Origin: Rhodocyclales bacterium
GTDB lineage: Bacteria > Pseudomonadota > Gammaproteobacteria > Burkholderiales > Rhodocyclaceae
Direction of reading: 5' to 3'
DNA: 64,000 bases
Assembly: GCA_016215645.1 (NCBI GenBank)
Contig: JACRIX010000093.1
Location: 1-64,000 of the forward strand
A program made the position numbers and the translations under genes. The notes beneath the pieces are model-generated. The model worked only from the letters and a program-made list of their open reading frames with translations, searched no databases and was not told the origin of the DNA. Shown piece by piece: positions 57,452 through 64,000 of the stretch (positions are counted from its first letter, which is position 1; every line of letters begins with the position of its first letter).

Positions 57452-57715
57452 ATGCGCGTTGATCACCACGATCTCTACACGGAATTCCCCGGCATGCGCG
57501 ACGCCATCGACGCGCTGAAGGCGGAAGGTGGCTACATCGGCAGCCTGTTCGGTCGCTACAACCGCCTCACCGGCAAGGTCGAGGATCTGGAAGAGCACGA
57601 CATGCCCGTGGCCGACTTCACGCTCGAGGACATGAAAAAGGCGCGCGTCAAGCTCAAGGACGAGATCTATCACTTGCTGATGGCATTCCGCATCGGCCAG
57701 AACCACAAAGCTTGA
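57452..57715 (+). CDS. DUF465 / YdcH family protein
   Basis: 87 residues from an ATG with GGGAAGAAA upstream. Short helical protein with RYNRLTGKVEDLEEHDMPVADFTLEDMKKARVKLKDEIYHLL, the YdcH pattern. Function unknown; probably soluble. Its stop overlaps the TTG start of the transporter. Confidence 0.88.
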   Translation: MRVDHHDLYTEFPGMRDAIDALKAEGGYIGSLFGRYNRLTGKVEDLEEHDMPVADFTLEDMKKARVKLKDEIYHLLMAFRIGQNHKA

Positions 57716-58869
57716 CCTTCCAGCCGCACGGCCGTCTGGCCGTCTGGTATTTCTGGTACTTCGCGTTCATCGGCGCCTTCCTGCCGTACTTCGCGCTCTA
57801 CCTGCAATCCCTGGGATTTTCCGCCGGCCGCATCGCGGTTCTGATGTCGCTCGGCCAGTTCATGCGCCTGCTGGCGCCGCTGCTCTGGAGCTGGCTGGCG
57901 GACAGCGGCGGGCATCGCGTGCGCATCGTCGTCATCTCCACGGCGGCGTCGCTGGCGAGTTTTTCGGTGGTGTTTCTGACCGAGGATTTTCTCGGCCTGC
58001 TGGTCGGACTTTCGGTCCTGCACTTTTTCTGGAGCGCCTCGCTGCCCCTGGTGGAAGCCCTGACCTTGGGCCACCTCGCCGGCAAGCCCGAGAACTACGG
58101 GCGCATCCGGCTGTGGGGATCGGTGGGCTTCATCCTCACGGTGATGGGGGTCGGCCTGCTGCTCGACGTGGCGCCGATCACGTCGCAACTGTGGGTGAGC
58201 TGGGCGATTCTGTTCGGCACCCTGGTGAGCGCCCTGACGCTGACCGAGGTCAAGGGCCATGGCAGCCACCCCGCAGGCGCAATCGGCGCGGTGCTGCGCC
58301 AGCGCAAGGTCGTTTACCTGATGGCCTCGGCGATGCTGATGACGGCGGCCCATGGCGCGCTTTACGTCTTTTATTCCATCCACCTGGTGAACCAGGGCTA
58401 CGGCAAGACCCTGGTCGGCTTTCTGTGGACCCTGGGTGTGGTCGCCGAGATCTTCGTCTTCCTCTGGATGCCGCGGATCTCGATCCGCTATTCCCTGCGC
58501 GCCGTGCTTCTGGCCTGTTTTGCCCTGGCCGTGTTTCGCTTCGCGGTGATCGGCTGGGGCGTGGCCTTGATCGGCCTGCTGGTGCTGGCCCAACTGTTGC
58601 ACGCGGCAAGCTTCGGTGCCCACCACGCGGCAACCGTCGCGGCGCTCAACCAATGGTTCGCGCCGGGCCAGCAGGCCAGGGCACAGGCGCTCTACGGCAG
58701 TATTGCCTACGGCGCCGGCGGCCTCGGTGGCGCCCTGCTCGCCGGCTGGATGTGGGAAGGCGTCGGTCCGGCACTGACCTACACGGCCTCGGCGGGACTT
58801 GCGCTGATCGGTCTGGCCCTCGTCTGGCGCGGCGTTCCGGGGGATTCTGGAGGGTCGCCTGTGCGATAA
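57712..58869 (+). CDS. MFS transporter (HcaT/phenylpropionate-like)
   Basis: 385 residues, twelve TM helices. It matches the MFS_1-like group with WYFWYFAFIGAFLPYFALYLQSLGFSAGRIAVLMSLGQFMRLLAPLLW and ENYGRIRLWGSVGFI. Annotated in relatives as 3-phenylpropionate transporter; true substrate uncertain. The TTG at 57712 overlaps the YdcH stop. Confidence 0.85.
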   Translation: MTFQPHGRLAVWYFWYFAFIGAFLPYFALYLQSLGFSAGRIAVLMSLGQFMRLLAPLLWSWLADSGGHRVRIVVISTAASLASFSVVFLTEDFLGLLVGLSVLHFFWSASLPLVEALTLGHLAGKPENYGRIRLWGSVGFILTVMGVGLLLDVAPITSQLWVSWAILFGTLVSALTLTEVKGHGSHPAGAIGAVLRQRKVVYLMASAMLMTAAHGALYVFYSIHLVNQGYGKTLVGFLWTLGVVAEIFVFLWMPRISIRYSLRAVLLACFALAVFRFAVIGWGVALIGLLVLAQLLHAASFGAHHAATVAALNQWFAPGQQARAQALYGSIAYGAGGLGGALLAGWMWEGVGPALTYTASAGLALIGLALVWRGVPGDSGGSPVR

Positions 58870-58899
58870 TTGCCGGTCCTTTTCGCAGCACAGAACATC

Positions 58900-60306
58900 A
58901 TGGCAAGAACGCTTTACGAAAAACTCTGGGACAGCCACGTGGTCCATGTCGAAGACGATGGCACGGCGCTGCTCTACATCGATCGCCACCTGGTGCACGA
59001 AGTCACCAGCCCGCAGGCTTTCGAGGGTCTGAAACTTGCCGGGCGCAAGCCCTGGCGCATAAGTTCCATCGTCGCCACGGCCGACCACAACACGCCGACC
59101 TCGCATTGGGAACAGGGCATCACCGATCCCATCTCGCGGCAGCAAGTCGAGACGCTGAATGCCAACATCCGTGAAACCGGTGCGCTGGCCTACTTCCCGT
59201 TCAAGGACAAGCGCCAGGGCATCGTCCATGTCGTCGGCCCGGAAAACGGCGCCACGCTGCCCGGCATGACCGTGGTTTGCGGCGATTCGCATACCTCGAC
59301 CCACGGCGCCTTCGCCTGCCTGGCGCACGGCATCGGCACCTCGGAAGTCGAGCACGTGATGGCAACGCAGTGCCTGCTGCAGAAGAAGTCCAAGACCATG
59401 CTGGTCCGCTTCGAGGGCAAAGTCGGCGCTGGCGTCACGGCGAAGGATCTGGTGCTGGCCCTGATCGGGCGCATTGGCACCGCCGGCGGCACGGGCTATG
59501 CCATCGAGTTCGGCGGTTCGGCGATGCGCGGCCTGTCCATGGAGGGCCGCATGACGGTGTGCAACATGGCGATCGAAGCGGGTGCCCGCGTCGGCTTCGT
59601 CGCGGTCGATGACACCACCATCGCCTATCTCAAGGGTCGGGGTTTCGCGCCCAGGGGCGATGATTGGGACGAGGCCGTCGCCTCTTGGCGCAGCCTAGTC
59701 TCGGATGCCGGGGCGAAATTCGATGCCGTGATCGACATCGACGTGGCTGCGATCGTGCCGCAAGTGACCTGGGGCACCTCGCCCGAAATGGTCACCGGCA
59801 TCGACGGCAGTGTGCCGGCGCCCGAGGACTTCAAGGACCCGGTGAAGAGCGAGGGTGTGGCCCGCGCGCTGCAATACATGGGCCTGACGCCGCGCATGCG
59901 CATCGACCAGATTCCGATCGACAAGGTATTCATCGGCTCGTGCACCAACTCGCGCATCGAGGATCTGCGTGCCGCCGCCGCCGTGGCCAAGGGCCGCCAC
60001 ATCGCGGCCAACGTCAAGCTGGCGCTGGTGGTGCCGGGTTCGGGCCTGATCAAGGAGCAGGCCGAGGCCGAGGGCCTGGACAAGATTTTCATCGCCGCCG
60101 GTTTCGAGTGGCGCCAGCCGGGCTGTTCGATGTGCCTGGCGATGAACGATGACCGCCTCAATCCGGGCGAGCGCTGCGCCTCGACGTCGAATCGCAATTT
60201 CGAAGGCCGCCAGGGCGCGGGTGGCCGCACCCACCTCGTCAGCCCGGCGATGGCCGCCGCCGCCGCGATCGCGGGGCGTTTCGCCGACGTCCGGCAGCTT
60301 TCCTAG
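58900..60306 (+). CDS. leuC: 3-isopropylmalate dehydratase large subunit
   Basis: 468 residues from the ATG at 58900. Isomerises 2- to 3-isopropylmalate with LeuD. The 4Fe-4S ligands are in [10 protein letters not shown] and [18 protein letters not shown] and [10 protein letters not shown] are conserved. A peptide VGAGVTAK in the middle coincides with a dispersed repeat core and replaces a different sequence in enteric LeuC. Confidence 0.99.
   Translation: MARTLYEKLWDSHVVHVEDDGTALLYIDRHLVHEVTSPQAFEGLKLAGRKPWRISSIVATADHNTPTSHWEQGITDPISRQQVETLNANIRETGALAYFPFKDKRQGIVHVVGPENGATLPGMTVVCGDSHTSTHGAFACLAHGIGTSEVEHVMATQCLLQKKSKTMLVRFEGKVGAGVTAKDLVLALIGRIGTAGGTGYAIEFGGSAMRGLSMEGRMTVCNMAIEAGARVGFVAVDDTTIAYLKGRGFAPRGDDWDEAVASWRSLVSDAGAKFDAVIDIDVAAIVPQVTWGTSPEMVTGIDGSVPAPEDFKDPVKSEGVARALQYMGLTPRMRIDQIPIDKVFIGSCTNSRIEDLRAAAAVAKGRHIAANVKLALVVPGSGLIKEQAEAEGLDKIFIAAGFEWRQPGCSMCLAMNDDRLNPGERCASTSNRNFEGRQGAGGRTHLVSPAMAAAAAIAGRFADVRQLS
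59419..59445 (-). repeat. Dispersed VGAG repeat, copy 10 (inside leuC)
   Basis: AAAGTCGGCGCTGG then CGTCACGGCGAAG. In the leuC frame it encodes KVGAGVTAK. Confidence 0.55.
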
Positions 60307-60314
60307 GACCGACC

Positions 60315-60953
60315 ATGGAAAAGTTCATCAAGCTCGATGGCCTTGTCGCGCCGCTCGATCGCGCCAACGTCGATACCGACGCCATCATTCCCAAGCAGTT
60401 CCTCAAGTCGATCAAGCGTTCGGGTTTCGGTCCCAATGCCTTCGACGAGTGGCGTTACATGGACCAGGGCGAACCGGGCCAGGACAACAGCAGGCGTCCA
60501 AGGAACCCCAACTTCGTGCTCAACCAGGATCGCTACCAGGGCGCGTCCATCCTGCTGGCGCGCAGTAATTTCGGTTGCGGTTCCTCGCGCGAGCACGCGC
60601 CGTGGGCGTTGCAGGACTTCGGCTTCCGCGCCATCCTCGCCGAGTCCTTCGCCGACATCTTCTACAACAACTGTTTCAAGAACGGTCTGTTGCCCATCGT
60701 GGTGCCCAAGGCCGAGATGGACGCGCTGTTCGGCCTGACCGAGCATTCGCCCGGCTATCGCCTGACGGTCGATCTGGCGGCGCAGAAGATCGTGCGTCCC
60801 GATGGTCATCCCATTCCCTTCGATGTCGACCCCTTCCGCAAGGAATGCCTGCTGAACGGCTGGGACGACATCGGCCTGACCCTGCGTCATGCCGAGAAGA
60901 TCCGCGAATTCGAAGCCCGGCGCCGCAGCGAGCAGCCCTGGCTCTTTTCCTAG
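60315..60953 (+). CDS. leuD: 3-isopropylmalate dehydratase small subunit
   Basis: 212 residues. Swivelling domain partner of Leu[21 protein letters not shown] and [14 protein letters not shown] are intact. It follows leuC by 8 bases without the entericidin gene found in some relatives. Confidence 0.99.
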   Translation: MEKFIKLDGLVAPLDRANVDTDAIIPKQFLKSIKRSGFGPNAFDEWRYMDQGEPGQDNSRRPRNPNFVLNQDRYQGASILLARSNFGCGSSREHAPWALQDFGFRAILAESFADIFYNNCFKNGLLPIVVPKAEMDALFGLTEHSPGYRLTVDLAAQKIVRPDGHPIPFDVDPFRKECLLNGWDDIGLTLRHAEKIREFEARRRSEQPWLFS

Positions 60954-60962
60954 AGGTAAGCA

Positions 60963-62027
60963 ATGAAGATCTGTGTATTGCCCGGTGACGGTATCGGGCC
61001 GGAAATCATGGCCGAGGCCGTGCGCGTGCTCAAGGCGCTGGACCTCAAGCTGGAAATGGAAGAGGCACTGCTCGGCGGTTGCGCCATCGATGCGGCCAGG
61101 GATCCCTTCCCCGATGCCACACAGAAGCTGGCCAAGGAGGCTGATGCCGTGTTGCTCGGTGCCGTCGGCGGTCCGCAGTGGGACAACAATCCACGCGAGC
61201 TGCGTCCCGAACGCGGCCTGCTGCGCATCCGCAAGGACCTCGGCCTGTTCGCCAACTTGCGCCCGGCCATCCTCTACCCGGAACTGGCCAATGCATCGAC
61301 GCTGAAGCCCGAAGTCGTGGCCGGGCTCGACATCCTCATCGTGCGCGAACTCACCGGCGACATCTACTTCGGCCAGCCGCGCGGCATCGAAATGCGCGAG
61401 GTCGATGGCTTGAAGCAGCGCTACGGCTTCAACACCATGCACTACACCGAGAGCGAAATCCGCCGCATCGTGCGCGTGGCCTTCGACGCGGCGCGCAAGC
61501 GCAATCGTAAGGTCTGCTCGGTGGACAAGATGAACGTGCTCGAATGCACCCAGCTCTGGCGCGACGTGGCTACCGAGACGGCAAAGGAGTATCCGGATGT
61601 CGAACTCAGCCACATGCTGGTGGACAACGCCGCCATGCAGTTGGTGAAGAATCCCAAGCAGTTCGACGTCATGGTTACCGGCAACATGTTCGGCGACATC
61701 CTTTCCGACGAAGCCTCGATGCTGACCGGCTCGATCGGCATGTTGCCCTCGGCCTCGCTCGATGCAGACAACAAGGGCCTCTACGAGCCCTCGCACGGTT
61801 CTGCGCCGGACATTGCCGGCAAGGGCGTGGCCAATCCATTGGCGACGATCCTTTCCGCAGCCATGATGCTGCGCTACACTTTCGCCAATGAGGCGGCGGC
61901 GCAAGGCATCGAGGTGGCCGTGAAGAAAGTCCTGGCGCAAGGTCTGCGCACGGGCGATATTTACGAACCCGGCACGACGCGGGTGGGAACCAGGGAAATG
62001 GGCGACGCGGTACTCGCGGCACTGTAA
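60963..62027 (+). CDS. leuB: 3-isopropylmalate dehydrogenase
   Basis: 354 residues. NAD-dependent oxidative decarboxylase of leucine synthesis. Motifs [23 protein letters not shown]-type region ([15 protein letters not shown]), [10 protein letters not shown] and [14 protein letters not shown] are intact. Nine bases after leuD. Confidence 0.99.
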   Translation: MKICVLPGDGIGPEIMAEAVRVLKALDLKLEMEEALLGGCAIDAARDPFPDATQKLAKEADAVLLGAVGGPQWDNNPRELRPERGLLRIRKDLGLFANLRPAILYPELANASTLKPEVVAGLDILIVRELTGDIYFGQPRGIEMREVDGLKQRYGFNTMHYTESEIRRIVRVAFDAARKRNRKVCSVDKMNVLECTQLWRDVATETAKEYPDVELSHMLVDNAAMQLVKNPKQFDVMVTGNMFGDILSDEASMLTGSIGMLPSASLDADNKGLYEPSHGSAPDIAGKGVANPLATILSAAMMLRYTFANEAAAQGIEVAVKKVLAQGLRTGDIYEPGTTRVGTREMGDAVLAAL

Positions 62028-62048
62028 ATCGGAAAAGAGAAAGCGATC

Positions 62049-63158
62049 ATGAAGCGTGTAGGTCTGGTGGGATGGCGGGGCATGGTGGGATCCGTGCTGA
62101 TGCAGCGCATGCGCGAGGAGAACGACTTCGCGCATATCGAGCCGGTGTTTTTCACCACATCCAATGTCGGTGGCAAGGCCCCCGATTTCGCCGCCGGGGC
62201 GCCCGCGCTCAAGGACGCGAAGGACATAGCCGAACTGAAGTCGCTCGACATCATCATCAGTTGCCAGGGTGGTGACTACACCACCGAGGTTTTCCCGAAG
62301 CTGCGCGAGTCGGGCTGGAAGGGCCATTGGATCGATGCCGCGTCCACGCTGCGCATGAAGGACGATGCGGTCATCATCCTTGATCCGGTGAACATGGATG
62401 TGATCAAGGACGCCCTGGCCCGGGGCGGGCGCAACTGGATCGGCGGCAACTGCACGGTCAGCCTGATGCTGATGGCGCTGGGCGGCCTGTTCAAGGCCGG
62501 CTACATTGAGTGGATGACGTCGATGACCTACCAGGCAGCCTCCGGTGCCGGTGCGCAGAACATGCGCGAGCTGTTGTCGCAGATGGGTGAGGCACACCGT
62601 GTGGTCAAGGGTCTGCTCGACGATCCGGCCTCGGCCATCCTCGACATCGACCGCGAAGTGGCGGGCATCCTGCGCGACGAGAATTTTCCTACGGCCAATT
62701 TCGGTGTGCCGCTGGCCGGATCCCTTATTCCCTGGATCGACAAGGACCTCGGCAACGGCCAGAGCCGCGAAGAGTGGAAGGGCGAAGCCGAAACCAACAA
62801 GATCCTCGGCCGTTCGGCCACGCCGATCCCGGTGGATGGTCTGTGCGTGCGCATCGGCGCCATGCGCTGCCATTCGCAGGCGATCACCATCAAGCTTACC
62901 AAGGACGTGCCGCTGGACGAGATTAACGGCCTGCTCGCGGCGCACAATGACTGGGTCAAGGTGGTTCCGAACCAGCGCGAGGTCACGCTCAAGGAACTGA
63001 CGCCGACGGCGGTGACCGGGACGTTGAGCGTACCGGTTGGCCGCCTGCGCAAGCTTTCCATGGGGTCGCAGTATTTGTCAGCGTTTACGGTTGGCGATCA
63101 GCTTCTTTGGGGCGCCGCCGAACCACTGCGCCGGATGTTGCGAATTCTGTTGCATTGA
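62049..63158 (+). CDS. asd: Aspartate-semialdehyde dehydrogenase
   Basis: 369 residues. NADPH site [15 protein letters not shown] and active-site cysteine in GGNCTVSLM near 136; the type with a C-terminal [15 protein letters not shown]. Reduces aspartyl phosphate for lysine, methionine and threonine. Twenty-one bases after leuB. Confidence 0.98.
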   Translation: MKRVGLVGWRGMVGSVLMQRMREENDFAHIEPVFFTTSNVGGKAPDFAAGAPALKDAKDIAELKSLDIIISCQGGDYTTEVFPKLRESGWKGHWIDAASTLRMKDDAVIILDPVNMDVIKDALARGGRNWIGGNCTVSLMLMALGGLFKAGYIEWMTSMTYQAASGAGAQNMRELLSQMGEAHRVVKGLLDDPASAILDIDREVAGILRDENFPTANFGVPLAGSLIPWIDKDLGNGQSREEWKGEAETNKILGRSATPIPVDGLCVRIGAMRCHSQAITIKLTKDVPLDEINGLLAAHNDWVKVVPNQREVTLKELTPTAVTGTLSVPVGRLRKLSMGSQYLSAFTVGDQLLWGAAEPLRRMLRILLH

Positions 63159-63202
63159 TGCTGCGCGTCAGACTCGTCCAAAATGTAATGGGGCAGTTGA
63201 GC

Positions 63203-63231
63203 TTGCATCGCTAACATCATGATGTTATTTT
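63203..63231 (+). promoter_or_regulatory. Promoter with embedded 16-base palindrome before fimV
   Basis: TTGCAT (63203-63208), 17-base spacer, TATTTT (63226-63231). The spacer contains the perfect palindrome TAACATCATGATGTTA (63212-63227), a plausible operator. Confidence 0.5.
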
Positions 63232-63297
63232 AGTTACGGTCGCAGTACCCGCCGCCGCATTGCCCGGCGGCACCGCGAGGTTATTTCGACCTAAAAC

Positions 63298-64000
63298 ATG
63301 AGACACAGCCCGTCGGGAGTCACAGTGCCCAATACTGCCAAGCGAAATCCTTTCAAGGCCACCTTGCTCGCGGCCGCTTTAGCTGTCCTGCCCTTGGCGA
63401 CAAACGCTGCGGGGCTGGGCAAGATCAACGTGCTGTCGGCGCTGGGACAACCGCTCAGGGCCGAGCTTGAGGTGACTGCGAACCGGGACGAGGCATTGTC
63501 CCTGGTGGCCCGCGTGGCCTCGGTAGAGGCATTCCGACAAGCCGGCATTGAATACTCGCCTGCGCTGATAAATCTGCGGTTCTCCAAGGAGATCAAGGAG
63601 CGCGGTGGCCGGCGCTTCATTGAGCTGACGACGGATCGTCCGCTCAATGAGCCCTTCATTGACATGCTCGTGGAACTGAACTGGGCTTCCGGGCGCCTGG
63701 TTCGTGAATACACGTTCCTGCTCGATCCGCCCGACTTGTTGGTAAAGGCGCCTCCCGTTCCTGCACCGGTCGCGCCGCCGGTGGCCGACGTAAAACCCGC
63801 GGCGAAACCTGCGGCTGCAGATACGCTGACCCGCGCGGTGACGGAGAGTCGTCCGCCGCTTGCCACGGAGCGCGCTGTTGTGCCGGCCCCCAAGGCATCG
63901 GTCTCGGCGTCGCGCACGGTTGTTGCCGGCGATACGCTGGGCAAGATTGCGGCTCAGACAGCTCCCGCTGGAGTCAGCCTAGATCAGATGCTGGTATCTT
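63298..64000 (+). CDS. fimV: FimV/HubP-family peptidoglycan-binding protein (5' part, truncated by window)
   Basis: At least 234 residues. Signal peptide (LLAAALAVLPLATNA) then the FimV N-terminal domain GLGKINVLSALGQPLRAELEVTAN, INLRFSKEIKERGGRRFIELTTDRPLNEPFIDMLVELNWASGRLVREYTFLLDPP, a proline/alanine linker, and the start of LysM (VVAGDTLGKIAAQT). Polar organiser linked to type IV pili. A GTG at 63325 with GGGAG upstream is a plausible alternative start. Continues past the window edge. Confidence 0.95.
   Translation, partial: MRHSPSGVTVPNTAKRNPFKATLLAAALAVLPLATNAAGLGKINVLSALGQPLRAELEVTANRDEALSLVARVASVEAFRQAGIEYSPALINLRFSKEIKERGGRRFIELTTDRPLNEPFIDMLVELNWASGRLVREYTFLLDPPDLLVKAPPVPAPVAPPVADVKPAAKPAAADTLTRAVTESRPPLATERAVVPAPKASVSASRTVVAGDTLGKIAAQTAPAGVSLDQMLVS

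Noticed and set aside
60303-62945. 880-codon open frame antisense to leuD, leuB and asd
   Set aside because: Opposes three textbook genes; no domain seen.

Overview
The window is 64 kb of high-GC DNA, densely packed with genes on both strands. It fits a betaproteobacterium of the Rhodocyclales or a close relative. This is an inference from conserved gene order (trxA-rho-rpmE; leuC-leuD-leuB-asd-fimV), DUF1631 and DUF2917 genes, a phasin-like protein and many cyclic-di-GMP enzymes. I saw no rRNA, tRNA or CRISPR array by eye. No gene-free stretch exceeds about 300 bases; the longest (27363-27653) carries a nested palindrome.

Layout. 1-4.3 kb: a low-GC partial frame, then SOS-type dnaE2 with its own LexA box, and an alpha/beta hydrolase. 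4.3-9.8 kb: a hybrid histidine kinase with a c-type haem site and a GGDEF/EAL protein. 9.9-12.6 kb: FeeM-like acyltransferase, TIGR04283 glycosyltransferase and msrA/msrB, divergent from an ECF sigma - zinc anti-sigma - CWC - diguanylate cyclase unit (12.7-15.5 kb). 15.6-19.8 kb: a J-like membrane protein, haloacid dehalogenase, ArsS radical SAM protein, methylmalonyl-CoA decarboxylase and DUF4126.

19.9-27.4 kb is the most distinctive region. Six minus-strand genes overlap end to start: sterol-desaturase-like enzyme, VTT-rhodanese fusion, membrane polyferredoxin fused to a GltD-like flavoprotein, a 61-residue membrane protein, an octahaem HAO-like cytochrome and a trihaem cytochrome. They diverge from an ArsR-rhodanese regulator and a DsrE protein across a short region with a strong promoter and a perfect operator-like palindrome. 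I read this as a redox system controlled by reactive sulfur; its substrate is unknown.

27.6-44.7 kb: haem A synthase family protein, GGDEF/EAL receptor, 5'-nucleotidase with a nucleoside transporter interrupted by an in-frame TGA, a periplasmic cache protein plus chemoreceptor, phasin-like protein, MocR regulator/DUF2917, DUF1631, EamA exporter, adk and an unknown gene. 44.9 kb: a frameshifted Phd antitoxin remnant. 45-64 kb: mostly housekeeping (5'-nucleotidase, binding protein, MBL hydrolase, WYL regulator, rsgA, phhB, M48 protease, orn, a family-39 glycosyltransferase, rpmE, rho, trxA, ferredoxin, aroC, leuCDB, asd, fimV start).

A dispersed repeat of about 28 bases recurs at least eleven times in both orientations. 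It lies between genes and inside reading frames, where in one orientation it encodes a GAG-x-TA peptide in unrelated proteins.
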